This document shows positions 1 through 11,335 of a stretch of DNA of 64,000 nucleotides, piece by piece (positions within the stretch are counted from its first letter, which is position 1; each line of letters starts with the position of its first letter). The position numbers and the translations under genes are program-made. This DNA comes from Manduca sexta (Eukaryota; Arthropoda; Insecta; Lepidoptera; Sphingidae). Below the pieces are notes generated by a model that worked only from the letters and a program-made list of their open reading frames with translations, did no database searches and was not told where the DNA came from. Location: assembly GCF_014839805.1 (NCBI RefSeq), contig NC_051142.1, positions 16,772,589 to 16,836,588 of the forward strand, read 5' to 3'.

Positions 1-739
1 AGCGTGGTGGTAGTTGACTCCTTTTTTATTATATTTAGCATTTATGACATCCAAAATCTAACGAAAAAGATTTATAAATTAAAATTAAGTAAAAAGTAGA
101 AGGCGTAGGTGTCAAATAAAAGAAATAGCAAACTGTGATGTCACTGAGTGCCATCGACTATAACGTTATGTGTAAGAAAATGATAGTGCCATTACCCCAG
201 CACGCTCCTACTTTTACTGACATCAATATATAAAATATGAATAACTACTTTACTTTTCAACCAACTTTGATGTTGATTTCACAGAAGAATTTATTTATCA
301 TATTTTATCTATTAAGTACTAATGTATAAAATAGTATATAAAACCAAACATTTAGAGAAAGTACCCTATTATTATTATACCCTATTATATATTACCCTAT
401 GCATATTATTGGATTATGTTTTTAATATTGTGATAAGTACTTTATTTTTCACAATAGAAAGTATTTTGTGTTGAAGTTACTAGTTAATAGACAACAATAC
501 TGTATTTTAAAATGTAATAATTGCCCTGTTTATTTGAAATATTTAATCGATTATTTTATTACTCGATTACTTTACTTGATTATTGTCTATTCAATGACAG
601 CTATGAAAATAAACACAACCCTATTACAGTGTCGTGTTGTCAAAATTATTGGATGTGTATAATTTTTAAAATCCAAGGATATCAGAAAATTATCTGTAAA
701 TATTTAGAAATCGAAAATAATATGCATTGTAACCGTAAA
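1..739. other. AT-rich upstream flank of ZIP9, no gene seen
   Basis: Very AT-rich DNA. The small open frames at 468-751 have no recognisable motif and overlap one another. A run of repeated ccctattat strings at 364-400 is a short imperfect microsatellite-like stretch. Nothing else supported. Confidence 0.5.
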
Positions 740-825
740 ATAACAGTGTAATTCAGACTGCCGCGCTGTGAAGGCGCTCGCATCGAAAATCTTTCATAAA
801 TCGTTCCACAAAACCTTATTCAGAA
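740..825 (+). promoter_or_regulatory. ZIP9 5' leader / probable promoter-proximal region
   Basis: Just before the ZIP9 ATG the base composition changes from very AT-rich to GC-richer (about 755-790), with a TTCAGAC initiator-like string at about 752. I infer that transcription begins near here, which would give a leader of about 70 nt. No TATA box at a clear distance. An additional upstream untranslated exon cannot be ruled out. Confidence 0.35.
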
Positions 826-3800
826 ATGGATGGGACTTGGGTGCTGGTTTTGCTGGCTTTAGTGATGTTAGTGGGATCATATGTGGCTGGGAGCATACCC
901 TTAAATGTGTCTATGTCTGAGGTACGTTATAAGTTAATTTTACAGGGAAATCGTAGGGCTAAGAAGCAATTGATTTTACTAACACCATATGTAGTTCAAG
1001 TCGTAAAAACTTTTTTTACTGCACAACTGCAGCCTTTTTGTTTTGTAATATAATGTCGAACAGTATAACGAAGACAACAGTGTGAGCAACATTATATGCT
1101 AATGCTGTATCTTAATTTTTTTTGCACACATATGGTAAAGTTTATACAATGTATACATTGTAACTAATTGATTTATCGTAAAAGTACATTCATATAGTTA
1201 TCATCACTTTGTCTATGTATGCAGCCAAACAGTTAGTAAGCACAATTGTTTATTATGAAATATAATGTATCCAGTTTGCATAATTATTTGTGTAATGAGA
1301 TGCCATATCATTGATGTTTATGGGGAAGCGGAAAACTACAGAATAGTAATAATATTGCTTCCATGTTGAAGGTGAAAGGGAGCCTGACTTACCTTTAGTG
1401 CTCTACATTATAAACTATCCTAATGATATGTTACCTTGTGTTTACACTTTACCTTGAAGTGGCCACTTCATTGAACAGGGGCTTTAAGATAACCTGAAAA
1501 ACTTGTATAAAAATCTGTAGTTTTTTTTGTGACTTTTGATCCCCACACTAATAGTTTTCCATCAAGTTTCTTGTGAATTACCAATACCTAAATAGTTTTC
1601 TACCAATATTCTCATGAACAGTTCTCTGCTCCCTGGGCAGGGCTTTTAAGCCAGGTTCCAATAGTATATATCCCATCATGCCACCATATTGTTACACCAC
1701 TGGTGTTACCCATAACATAATAATGAGATGAATAAACTATTTGCTTGATTACATTACTAGTCAAAAACTGGCAATATGCAGATATTGGTATTACAATAAT
1801 ACAAGGAGTTTCATTCATTTCCTGAAAGATAATGTGTTAACTTTAATAACATTTAACAATTTTACTCAATATCTTTCAAACAAGGAGGCAACCATAAATC
1901 TGTTGTTACATCTTTTAATTTCTTTTATACTATACTAACTTTTGTTCATGGCTTTGTCACATGAGAGAGTTTTTCCAGGATAAAATTCCTACTATATTTC
2001 ATCCCAGGATAAAAGTAACCTATGTCCTTTGCAGGGTATTAAATTATCTCCATACTAAATTTTGTCAAAATATGTTCGGTAGTCTTTGAATGGGACACTG
2101 TTTTATAATATGCAAGGATTAAGTTAAATCTATCACATTTTCCAGAAGAGAAATCCCAAAGCTTCATAGATTAAAATGTTTCCTATACAGAATATGATAA
2201 TATTGGACAAAACCCTTTGTGTGGGAAATTTCCTTCAAATCCATTGAGCGGATTCTGTTTCTACGAACAAATATCCCATTATCATAAAGTTTCTCACTTG
2301 TATTAATAAAGAATGTTGACATTCTTTAATTCACCTTATTATTTTTAGGACAAATTGAAAAAGGTGACAGTATTTGGTGCTGGTCTACTTGTTGGCACTG
2401 CACTGGCGGTGATCATCCCAGAGGGAGTACGTTCCTTGTTCAGCGAGAGGACCCATCCAACAGTTGTTACTAAAGATTACACAGCAGAGCCTCCAGACAA
2501 TGACGACCTCCATTCTGTTATTGGAATATCTTTAGTTTTAGGTAACCTAGAATTATGATGTACAGTTTAAAGAGGTATCAGCAGCGTGGTTAAATATACT
2601 ACTCAATAGAGTATGCAATATGATTACCATGTTAAGATCTTGGGTTCAATTGTTGGTTTGCACAAAGTAATATTGGATTTTTATATTCAGTGTTAGTAGA
2701 TGGGAATAGGCTTGCCACCTATTAGACCGAACATAGCTAGTTTGTACAACACCTCTGCCCACCTTTAAAAAGGTGGGCAGAGGCTAAAGTATGCCTTTTA
2801 AATTCATAAGTTTTGTTAAAGTCCACTGTGAAACTCATTATCTGTACCATATCATAGTACGCTATAATAGACTGAACCTTACAACTCCTTTGCAATAAAT
2901 AAGTGTGCAAACACTGTTTTTTTGCAAAGGAAATCTATACATAAAATATCTTCCAGGTTTTGTATTCATGTTGCTCGTTGACCAGATGTCTTCAAGGTAC
3001 AATGACGCCTCAAACCCAGTCGAAAAGAACGTCACAGCTACTGTAGGACTGGTCGTACATGCTGCGGGTAAGCCATCTAGTTTTATAGACCTTGAGTTAG
3101 AGGTTTTAGTAAGATTTATATTTCACTTTGTGAAGTGCAGCCAATATTGTGTATAGCATAGTCGACAATTTTAGTCTTCAATAGTGATGACAAGGTACAC
3201 TGGCTAATCCAGGAACGCGACTTGCAAAAATAATGGTCCATAGGGAAGTATTAAAATATGGATATGTTGGCCCTATCAAACCAGGCTCAAAATATATTCA
3301 GTGCAAACTATCATTAGAAAATTAAGTGTACACAAAGATATATTTCGGAATAATATTACTTTTGCGAATTCATCTGGATGTTTATTTATCCGTTCTTTTA
3401 AAATATTAGCCCTAGAAAAATTTTTTTTTTTTCAATTTCTATTAATAAAAGTTACAACAATAATAGCTGCATTATCCTTCATTGCTTAAGAAACCATTAT
3501 AAAAACGTGTTATGTTTTACATTACGTTATCAAGTGTGGAAATCAATTAGTGTTGCGTGTAAACCGGCGCTGATAACAATCTGTTATCTTACTGTTTAAC
3601 ATGTTACATTTAATTAGTTTTTCATCATTACATAAATCCCATTCGTGATCCAAGCATAGCGATTTTGCAACTTATTTTCACTGTATCAGTTCCCTACTTA
3701 AATAAACTTACATGTCGATGACAAGAATTATAAATATTGGGGTCGTGACCCGCCAGTGAGGTTAGTTTTTCATTATTACAAAAATCCCATTCGTGTTCCA

Positions 3801-6162
3801 GACATAGCGATTTTGCAACTTATTTTCACTATAACAGTTCCCTACTTAAATAAATTTACATGTGGACGACAAGAATTACAAATATCGGGGGCCGTGATCC
3901 CCCAGTGAGGTTAGTTTTTCATTATTATAAAAATCCCATGCGTGTTCCAGACATAGCGATTTTGCAACTTATTTTCACTATAACAGTTCCCTACTTAAAT
4001 AAACTTACATGTGAACGACAATAGCTATAAATATTGGGGGTCATGACCCCCCAGTGAGATAGTTATAAATTTATTGTTTTTCCGCAGCTGACGGCGTGGC
4101 GTTAGGCGCCGCGGCGACTACTTCCCACACAGACGTGGAGTTCATAGTGTTCCTAGCCATAATGTTGCACAAAGCGCCTGCTGCTTTCGGCCTGGTTACA
4201 TTCCTAATGCACGCAGGACTTGAAAGGTGATATATTTTATTATAAAATTGAATTATAAGACATATAAACAGTAACCCCCTTATTCATAGACGTTATTTAT
4301 CTAAGGACGTAGCATTGCTGTGATAACAAGTTTGTTTCTCAGCTTTGTTTATCTGACAGCTTGCTGTTTGTTCAACTTTTTTTATCTGGCAGGCAAGTAG
4401 ATACAACTTGATTGTATCTCAATATTAACCAATCACAACGGCCCTATGTCTACGCACTGTGAACGGCTGCCATGCCGTCAGCACTGAGAAACAGACTTGT
4501 TATCACAGCAATGCTCCGTCCTTAGAAAAAAAACCTCTATAAATAAGGGGGTAAGAATACTAAGAACTTAATTAAAGTTCCCTAAATTGTATATTTTGTC
4601 AGTCTGAGACGTTAAACATGAAATTTTGTAATGCCTAATAACTCTAGCTACAATGCCCTTGAAAATGTCGCTCAACAGTGGTTGCGCAATGATAATTGGC
4701 TCAATAGATAACCTGATGTTGCGTATTCGGCGGTCGCTCACAGCCGTTTCAATAAACGATCGCAATCACAATCTCCGGTTCGGTTTTGTGAATGAACCGA
4801 TCAAAATAAGTCATTTGTAAGCATGTTAAAAAAATCTTTGTTCTGATTGGTCGATTTTTGAGATAAATCGAAAGAATCGATGTATTAAAAATGGCGGTTA
4901 ATCATTCGAATATATCTCGACTCCTATATACTCCAAGCGCGTAGGTTACTTCATGTACAACCAGTAGATCCGTGGCGAAGATCCATATAGCCCGATTTCT
5001 GCCGGCTTCCTTTTGTAAATAATGTAATCAAATTATTGAGATAAATAATATTATTAATAAAAAGATCATTAATATTTATAGCATAGTTGGCTAAAATCTC
5101 ATTATAAGTACGTATAATATTAGTATCTATATTTTGTATCGGGTTCCCTTTTGAAGAATTTCACCCTTCGTCACTGCAGTAGATACCTACTCAATCAGCT
5201 TAATTGTATCCCTGCCTAATACAACTTATAGAGATATGAATTGTAAATCCTTTGATTTATTTCAGAAACCGGATACGGAAGCATCTGCTGATATTCTCGT
5301 GTGCGGCGCCGATGCTAGCTCTGTTGACATATTTCGGTATTGGCAACGAGAGCAAACAGACTTTGAGCGATTTTAACGCAACGGGTAAGGAATACGGACG
5401 CAATTATTACGAACTATTCTGAAATAAAGCTTCCGTAAATAGTACTAATAACTTTAAATAATTATAAGGCTCTATATTTTTTTTATTGCTTTGAATAACG
5501 AGATGAGTTTGCCGTTCGCCTGATGGGAAGCGTTACGACCGCCCATAAACAGTAGAAAACCTTTCTACACATTGAATTCCAAAGTATTGTTTTGTATTCC
5601 ACTGCGCTCGCCATCCTGAGACATGAGATGTTAAGTCTTATTATGTTCAGTAGTTACACTGGCGCCAATGTCCTTCAAACTAGAACACAACAGTAACTAC
5701 ACACTGTTGCTTGGCGGCAGAAATAGACATTGCGGTGGTGCCTACCCAGGCGGACTCTTACATATGAGAGATTTACCACCAGTGCCCTATTACCTACATG
5801 CTCTAGTCATGATGAGACATTAGATTTTAAGTATCATAGTCTTTATTTATTACGTTCACCGAAACACGACAGCGCTTTCCGCTATTTGAAGGCAAAAATG
5901 ATTTATAATGCAACTTTGTAATTGGAGGTATTTTGTTCCAGGTATTGCCATGTTGTTCTCGGCAGGTACGTTTTTATATGTCGCGACAGTGCACGTCCTG
6001 CCCGAGTTGACACATTCGCAGTCGCACACACACACGCTACTGCCCATGCAGGAGGGCGCGGTCCCCAAACGCGGCTTCGGCGGACTGCAGTTTTTCGAAA
6101 TGATCATACTTTCCGTGGGGGCTCTTCTACCCGTGTTACTCACTATGGGTCATAAACATTAG
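826..6162 (+). CDS. SLC39A9: Zinc transporter ZIP9 (SLC39A9), complete, 6 coding exons
   Basis: ZIP-family zinc transporter; known ZIP9 proteins sit in Golgi, trans-Golgi and plasma membranes and move zinc into the cytosol. Coding exons by GT-AG borders: 826-921, 2349-2541, 2957-3067, 4088-4226, 5266-5384, 5942-6162. They total 879 nt, stay in frame and give 292 residues, close to the roughly 300 of animal ZIP9. ZIP9-specific blocks seen: [12 protein letters not shown] (about 15-26), [18 protein letters not shown] after it, [17 protein letters not shown] (127-143) with metal-site H131 and D135 spanning the exon 3/4 junction, [12 protein letters not shown] (158-169) with H161, and [20 protein letters not shown] in exon 6, followed by a His-containing loop. 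About eight hydrophobic segments. The histidine-rich loop found near residues 60-90 in vertebrate ZIP9 is short and His-poor here. Start: first ATG, context gaaATGG, first methionine of the conserved N terminus. The 3'UTR is invaded by a MITE. Confidence 0.96.
2752..2783. repeat. Perfect 15-bp-stem palindrome inside a SINE-like remnant, ZIP9 intron 2
   Basis: Positions 2752-2766 and 2769-2783 are exact reverse complements separated by two bases, a perfect foldback. The DNA just before it (about 2690-2766, ending ...gtacaacacctctgccca) resembles a common lepidopteran SINE tail; related fragments lie at 51925-52060 and 62275-62395. The palindrome looks like an inverted duplication of the element's end. 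Confidence 0.75.
3614..4059 (+). repeat. Three tandem 148-149 bp units in ZIP9 intron 3
   Basis: Units at 3614-3761, 3762-3910 and 3911-4059, each beginning ttagtttttcat and ending with a string like gacccgccagtgagg. The second and third are closer to each other than to the first. The array ends about 28 bases before the acceptor of exon 4, so the branch point region of that intron lies at or just past its end. Confidence 0.9.
4272..4554. mobile_element. Harbinger-like MITE with long terminal inverted repeats, TAA duplication (ZIP9 intron 4)
   Basis: Element 4275-4551 flanked by TAA at 4272-4274 and 4552-4554. The left end CCCCCTTATTCATAGACG is matched by the reverse complement of the right end, CCCCCTTATTTATAGAGG; the inverted similarity runs about 75 bp inward (through the string with gctgtgataacaag). 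A 3-bp TAA duplication and no open frame fit a non-autonomous PIF/Harbinger element. A solo right end of the same family is at about 37846-37892. Confidence 0.8.
4740..4900. mobile_element. MITE family ACAGCCG, copy 1 (ZIP9 intron 4)
   Basis: Begins ACAGCCGTTTCAATAAACG and ends with an inverted version (aaaaatggcggtt). The interior contains the family-typical caagtaagcat-like string and tctgattggtcgat. Related copies: 7753-7962, 9681-9812, 39966-40114 (reverse) and 63165-63310. All lack an open frame. Ends abut TA/TTA, suggesting TA or TWA target duplications, but the transposase superfamily is not certain. Confidence 0.75.
5471..5790 (+). mobile_element. About 300-bp retroposon tail, family A copy 1 (ZIP9 intron 5)
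   Basis: Starts with a T-run followed by attgctttgaataacgag and runs to gagagatttaccaccagtg. Two further copies share this whole layout: 34697-34995 (same orientation) and 59776-60095 (opposite). Such a segment, read on the reverse strand, ends in attcaaagcaataaaaaaa and is therefore probably the poly(A)-proximal 3' end of a LINE or a SINE mobilised by it. It lies about 150 bp upstream of ZIP9 exon 6. Confidence 0.75.
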
Positions 6163-6170
6163 TTCATTAA

Positions 6171-6438
6171 CAGGGCCGGATTTGGCAAACCCTTGCAGGG
6201 TCAAGACACACGTTTTGTATATTTATTTGTGGATCTAACGAAATGTTATTTAAAACAATTTTGATACAAGATGTGATAGGCTCAAATTTTATTCGTTTTT
6301 AAATCACGTCAGAAATGTTTTTTAAACTATAATATGCGTTGTGTTTCAATGACTGAATGACGGCACACACGAGGTATAATTATTTTTTAGATAATTTGAA
6401 TTTCATTGACCCACTCAAAACGACCTAATCCGGCCCTG
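6171..6438. mobile_element. hAT-like MITE in the ZIP9 3'UTR
   Basis: Starts CAGGGCCGGATTTGG at 6171 and ends with the inverse CTAATCCGGCCCTG at 6438, 268 bp. The same ends and almost the same length (269 bp) are found at 22847-23115, which has a perfect 8-bp target duplication, so this is the same hAT family. Here the flanking octamers are poorly matched. It begins only 8 nt after the ZIP9 stop codon. Confidence 0.85.
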
Positions 6439-6463
6439 ACCATCTAAATGCAATAATTTGTAA

Positions 6464-6469
6464 AATAAA
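6464..6469 (+). terminator. Candidate ZIP9 poly(A) signal AATAAA
   Basis: First clear AATAAA beyond the MITE that follows the ZIP9 stop; a second AATAAA occurs at about 6519. If used, the ZIP9 mRNA would carry the whole MITE in its 3'UTR. No cDNA evidence is available here. Confidence 0.4.
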
Positions 6470-6734
6470 TAGCGCCGTTATCTTTATCTGCCACGTGGTC
6501 TATCTTCAAGCGGGGCTTAAATAAAGCAGATTCGTAATCAGGAGAGAAGTGAGGGGGGTCTTAAAATCTCTCTCATATACATGCAATTTTTATTTTACCT
6601 CGCTTTTCTCCCTCAGCATTGAGATTTTTCATACTAATTGGCAGTATTTAGCGTGGCTGTTCAGGGTTAATGGCGTCTTAGGAGGCATAATATTGTGATA
6701 TGACGTTATAAAGGCAAATACAGTAACATTCGAA

Positions 6735-7478
6735 TCTATATATATAAAAATGAATTGCTGTTCGTTAGTCTCGCTAAAACTCGAGAACGGCTGAACGGAT
6801 TTATCTTATCTTGGTCTTGAATTATTCGTGGAGGTCTAGGGAAGGTTTAAAAGGTGAGAAAAATTCGAATAATTGCCGGGAAAATCCTCAAAACAGCATT
6901 TTTCTATTTCCCATACAAACGTTTTCTAAATAAAATGGAGAATCAATTTGTAATTTATTACCGCTGCATAAAGTTCAAATTCGCGTGCGCGTCGGAGGAT
7001 CTAATATCGCGTTCTGAAACTCAACAAAAGTGAAAGTGAATCGCGAACGCGACAAAATTGCATAGTCTCAAAATACATAGTACATAAATAGTGGTCGGCT
7101 TCGAGAAACTCAATTTTAGCTAACTTCAGTTGTTAATATAATATATAACTCAAAGGTGACTGACAGTGATATATCAAGGAACAGCCCAAACCATTGGACG
7201 GATCGGGCTAAGACTTTATATGCATAAAGCTACTATGACGTAGGCATCCCCTAAGAAAGGATTTTGATAAATTCTACCCTTAAGGGGATAAAATAGGGGA
7301 TGAAAGTTTGTATAAATGTTCTTAGATTTTCGACTGATTGAACTGAAATTATAGATTGGGGATAAAATTAGTTTGAACCTATAAGTATCGGGAAAATATG
7401 TAGCAAGACTTTTATCAAACAGTGGAATTTTATCCTGGAAAACACCTTCACGCGGGCGAAGCCGCGAGCAAAAGCTAG
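6735..7478 (+). mobile_element. Complete non-autonomous Helitron, 744 bp
   Basis: Begins TC at 6735 (TCTATATATATAAAAATG) and ends CTAG at 7475-7478, inserted between host A (6734) and T (7479), as Helitrons do. A 16-nt hairpin with CGCGG/CCGCG arms lies about 10 nt before the CTAG. Internal text such as ctcgagaacggctgaacgga is a hallmark of lepidopteran Helitron ends. No terminal inverted repeats, no target duplication, no Rep/helicase frame. Confidence 0.9.
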
Positions 7479-7752
7479 TAACTTGAATAAAAATTTCAAG
7501 AGTTCAACAAACACGTGCTGGGACAATTGTGGACTGGGTCAGTTTTATCCCCTTTCTTCTGGGTCAAAATGGCCTAAGTCTAAATTGAATTTGTTTGGTA
7601 TTACGAATCTCTTCTATGTAGGCATACAAGAGGCCGAAATTTAATTAACTTGTCTTGCTTTTTTAAAATGTGGAGTGTAATACACTTTCACGTAAGTTGC
7701 AGAAAATACTGACAGTAAGTTTGCTAGATGTTAAACCCCTATGCCTAATGAT

Positions 7753-7962
7753 ATACGACCATTTTCAATAAACGATCTTGATCTCAATCTTCGATCCGAT
7801 TCCGTGAATAAATCAATCAAAATAATAAATTTGTTAGCTGGTAATTTTTTTTCTTATTGGGTCTCGGCAAAGGTCAGTGAAGCCCAAAGAAAAACTGTTT
7901 TCATTGATCCATTTTCGCAGTGGATCGAAAAAATCGATCGGGATCGTTTATTGAAAATGATT
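7753..7962. mobile_element. MITE family ACAGCCG, copy 2
   Basis: Both ends preserved as inverted repeats: cattttcaataaacgatc on the left and gatcgtttattgaaaatg on the right. The interior has its own second inverted pair around gatccattttcgcagtggatc. The 102-residue open frame across it (7741-8049) is an artefact of this repeat. Confidence 0.8.
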
Positions 7963-8609
7963 TATATAACTAATAAATGTATTTATTTTACCTTTACGCA
8001 TTTCTTTCTTCCATTTACATCATCGAAAAAAATAGCTACTATTAAGTGATTAGAATAAAGTAATAGTAGGTTTATTTTTCTCTCAATATTACTATATTTG
8101 CTTTTATGACATTTTTATATGAATTTAGCGCTTTGTGTTGTATGAACGAAATGACGGACAAACATTTTTATACACTTAGGATACGTTAAGATATAATAAT
8201 AATTGTTATAAAATCAATTTGCTTGTTTATTTCAGAAATTATTGTATGTATATTATGTTTAAGTTCTAAAATTTATTACCGGCGGAACCGGAATGTTCCG
8301 GTCATCCGGAAACTTGAAGCCGCGTGCGATACCGTGATAAAATCCGTAATTTTCTATCTTCAATCCATCAATCAGTAATATGACGGTAAATATGTTATTA
8401 AAATGATACTGACTGAGGCCTAACAATTTCCATTTTGAAATATAATTTATGACATTAACAAGTTAGGACTCTGATAAACTTTACCAGTTGGACTGTAGCG
8501 GGATTGGTTGAATTTTACCATCACGCTATTTCCATCTCACTATGCAAGGAATTGTGGGCGAATATCGCGTACATAACATAGTCCAGTCTTAATACTCACT
8601 AGGTACTAT

Positions 8610-8854
8610 CATGGGCGCCGCAAAGAATAGTTTTAAGTAGGTACGTATGTACCTACGAACCATGCTACATATGAATATTTTTATTTTTTCAAATTTAAAT
8701 CGCTCGGGTTTTTGAACATGCTTTATTATAACAAAACCTCCGTGGTCGATATTTCTCATTTTTGCAGATTAATCAGTGATTTATATTTTTTGTGATTTAT
8801 TTCTTGGCAGGGGGGTGCGCATGCGCCTACTTGCACCTCCTCCCGGCGCCCATG
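8610..8854. mobile_element. Probable MITE with CATGGGCGCCG ends
   Basis: Terminal inverted repeats CATGGGCGCCG (8610-8620) and CGGCGCCCATG (8844-8854), 245 bp apart, with AT-rich interior and a GC-rich sub-terminal patch at the right end. No clear target duplication, so the class is undetermined. Confidence 0.6.
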
Positions 8855-9680
8855 TGTGTTGTTTTACTGATGTACAGTAAAAAAGCAACAAAATGTATGG
8901 TTCATTACTGTTCCTATGTATGATGAGAGTATAAATCGTGATCAAATAATCTAGGCTTCCTATATTGACTGGTTCATTGTCAAATCTGAAATATTGATTC
9001 GAGGGGTGAAAGTGAAAATTCTATGTAGGTTAATACCTATAATTAGGTAGGTAATACCTATAATTCAATATAAGTACAAACGTACTTAAATGGACTTATA
9101 TGGCATCTACCTACGCCCATGGTTCAAGGGGCAATGCAGTGTAAAATTATTCGTTTTTCATACTAAAGTTGCAAAGGCCTATTTTTGATAAGGTGTGATA
9201 TTTTGATTACTATAATAGTGCATTTTTTTTACCGCACATTAACTTTTTTTTTCACGTATCTACAGTTTTGTTTCTACACTTTTATTCATATATCAAACTA
9301 TTATTAAGGCATTCCGCTGGTGACCAAATCAATACGTAAAACTAATTTAAATTTGAAAATGGAATATTGACATGATGGTTCAGACGTTTGATTTTTATTA
9401 TACAAAAATGTCGATCGACAAAAAGTCGAATGCGTGAGAGTGTAATGTATAGATTTGATACATAAACGTAGTGGCCAAAAGCCAGAATGGCAACTTTCGC
9501 GTGTGGTACAACAATGTTTGTATATATTTGTTCTGTATATCGGTGGTATATTGTAAATAAACTTAATATATTAAGTGTGTTGTTTTTTTACTCTGGATTT
9601 AGTAACCAAGAAGCGAGCAAGTCCTTTTCGTCCAAGGTATTTTAATATTAAAATATTTGAAATTTTTGGATCCTTTCCTA
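8855..9680. other. Intergenic, no gene seen
   Basis: AT-rich DNA with a small cluster of ggtaatacctataatt repeats around 9030-9065. No coding exon, RNA or complete element supported. Confidence 0.5.
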
Positions 9681-9812
9681 ACAGCCGTTTTCAATTAAAA
9701 ATCCTAATGCAAATCTTCGAGTCGATCCCTAGGATAAACTAAAAATAAGTAATTTGTAAGCGTGTAAAAAAGATATTCTGATTGGTCCATTTTAACAATC
9801 GTTTTCCTTTCC
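9681..9812. mobile_element. MITE family ACAGCCG, copy 3 (right end lost)
   Basis: Left end aacagccgttttcaatt is intact, the internal strings taatttgtaagcgtgt and ctgattggtcc match the other copies, and the right end degrades at about 9812. Confidence 0.7.
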
Positions 9813-10014
9813 TTTTTCTTCCTTTTTTTCGTGCTCTAGGTTTATTTTTGACCTATCTTTAAAAAGTTCAATTTTATAGCAACTTAAAAAAAAGGTCGCC
9901 AACACAAATTCGTTTCTTTGACGATTCCCACAAATTATCAATTTTGGAATAGGTCATTATTTTATTAAGAGAGCGATATAACTTTGTTTCACTTGCAAAC
10001 TTATTGTTAACAGT

Positions 10015-10155
10015 TGGTGCAATGTAGGAATCGAACGGCAAAGTTTAGCTTGTCAAGTTTGAACTTCCTTATATACTTAGATTTCATACCAACAAGTTTG
10101 TATGTAACCTTCTTTGTGCAAGTCCAACTCGCACTTGTCCGGTTTTTTTTTATAA
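10015..10155 (+). mobile_element. Retroposon 3'-end fragment
   Basis: The segment ends tccaactcgcacttgtccgg followed by a T-run, a 3' end pattern common in lepidopteran retroposons. The overlapping open frames on both strands here are not genes. Family assignment is from memory of this end type. Confidence 0.45.
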
Positions 10156-10865
10156 TCATTAGACAGACTATAAATAGTGATACTGTACTTAAAAATCCGT
10201 ACAGCAATTTGTACAGAATTGCCACTGGATGGAAATATGTGAACTGGCTGTAACGAATATTAGGATAATATATAATAAAAGAAAAAAATATTAACAATCT
10301 ATTTATTTCACAAATATAAAATGCCTATTTTACAATAGTTTACTTATGTATCACAATGGATATAATCTCACGTAATATCATTACTCATTAATAGATGTCG
10401 CTGAATATAAATTATCTTTATAAATATATGTTATGGTTAAATTAACAACGGCATCGCTCCAAAGAATTTGAATCATATAATTGATAATATAAAATACAAT
10501 ACATTTCAAGACGCAAGTTCCATCACATGATTTTTAAGCAATAAATGTAAATGTGGTAAGTTTTAACCGTAAAATATTGTGTGTGTTTATTTTTATTTAG
10601 GAACGGTGTTACTTTCTGTTATTAACATGTTTAATTCCTTACTTGAGTAGTTTCAGAGATTCCACCTACTTATGAGCAAACAAAATGTTCCTACATAGGT
10701 ACAATATTATTAGAAGTTAGGTTAGATGTATTTGACGCTCTCAATACAAGTTAATTGGCCTATAAAAACCCTTAAAGCCTTACCATTTTAAATTAAATTT
10801 AGCCTTCATTTGTTTATCCCACAAAATCCCAATTATTCGATAATTACATGTATAAAATTTTCACA
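10156..10865. other. Intergenic between ZIP9 and FAR, no gene seen
   Basis: AT-rich. It lies downstream of both convergent genes and probably includes the 3'UTR end of FAR; minus-strand AATAAA occurs near 10300 and 10590 but neither can be assigned with confidence. Confidence 0.4.
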
Positions 10866-10869
10866 CACG

Positions 10870-11110
10870 CCTTAATCCTCGAAGGGTAGCGAGAGGTGCT
10901 ACCAGGGCACCCACTTTTCGTTTGTGTGTTTCATCCCATGATGTAATAGGGAGCGAGCCCATCGCCATCCCGACATAAATTTCAGACTACGGGCTGGTAG
11001 TGAGCAGAAAAACTTAATATCACTTTGCCCAACCTAGAATTTGAACCTAGGTCCTCAGAGCGGCATCATTTCGCGCACGCATTATAACTACGCCATCAAG
11101 GCAGGCAAAA
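10870..11110 (-). mobile_element. tRNA-derived SINE, family S2 (reverse orientation)
   Basis: Read on the minus strand it starts gatggcgtagttataatgcg (A-box-like) and then carries aggttcaaattctaggttgg (B-box-like), followed by a tail that includes catcatgggatgaaacacac. Related copies: 58014-58230, 24280-24660 (reverse) and the split copy around 25270-25700. It is a retroposon, not a working tRNA. Confidence 0.75.
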
Positions 11111-11335
11111 CGATATCCTAAAACATTTTCTTTGTTAAAAAAATCTCGTTGAAATGTCACTTATTTTTCTAAAATATTAGAAAAGATAATTTCGTTATTA
11201 TAGATGACTATGTCATTTTCAAATTTTGTAGATAATATCAAAACAATCTCATCGATAAATATCTCATATTGAATGTTTTCTTAATTTTTGTACAAATAAT
11301 TATTAAATATCTAAAAATAATAACTAATACATAAT

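Noticed and set aside
3614..4059. CRISPR-like array of regular repeats
   Set aside because: Units are head-to-tail copies of 148 bp without unique spacers and sit in a eukaryotic intron.
7741..8049. 102-codon open frame
   Set aside because: Spans the ACAGCCG MITE copy 2; composition and position explain it without a gene.
10007..10297. Overlapping open frames on both strands
   Set aside because: Low-complexity, AT-rich DNA around a retroposon end; no motif and no conservation signal visible.
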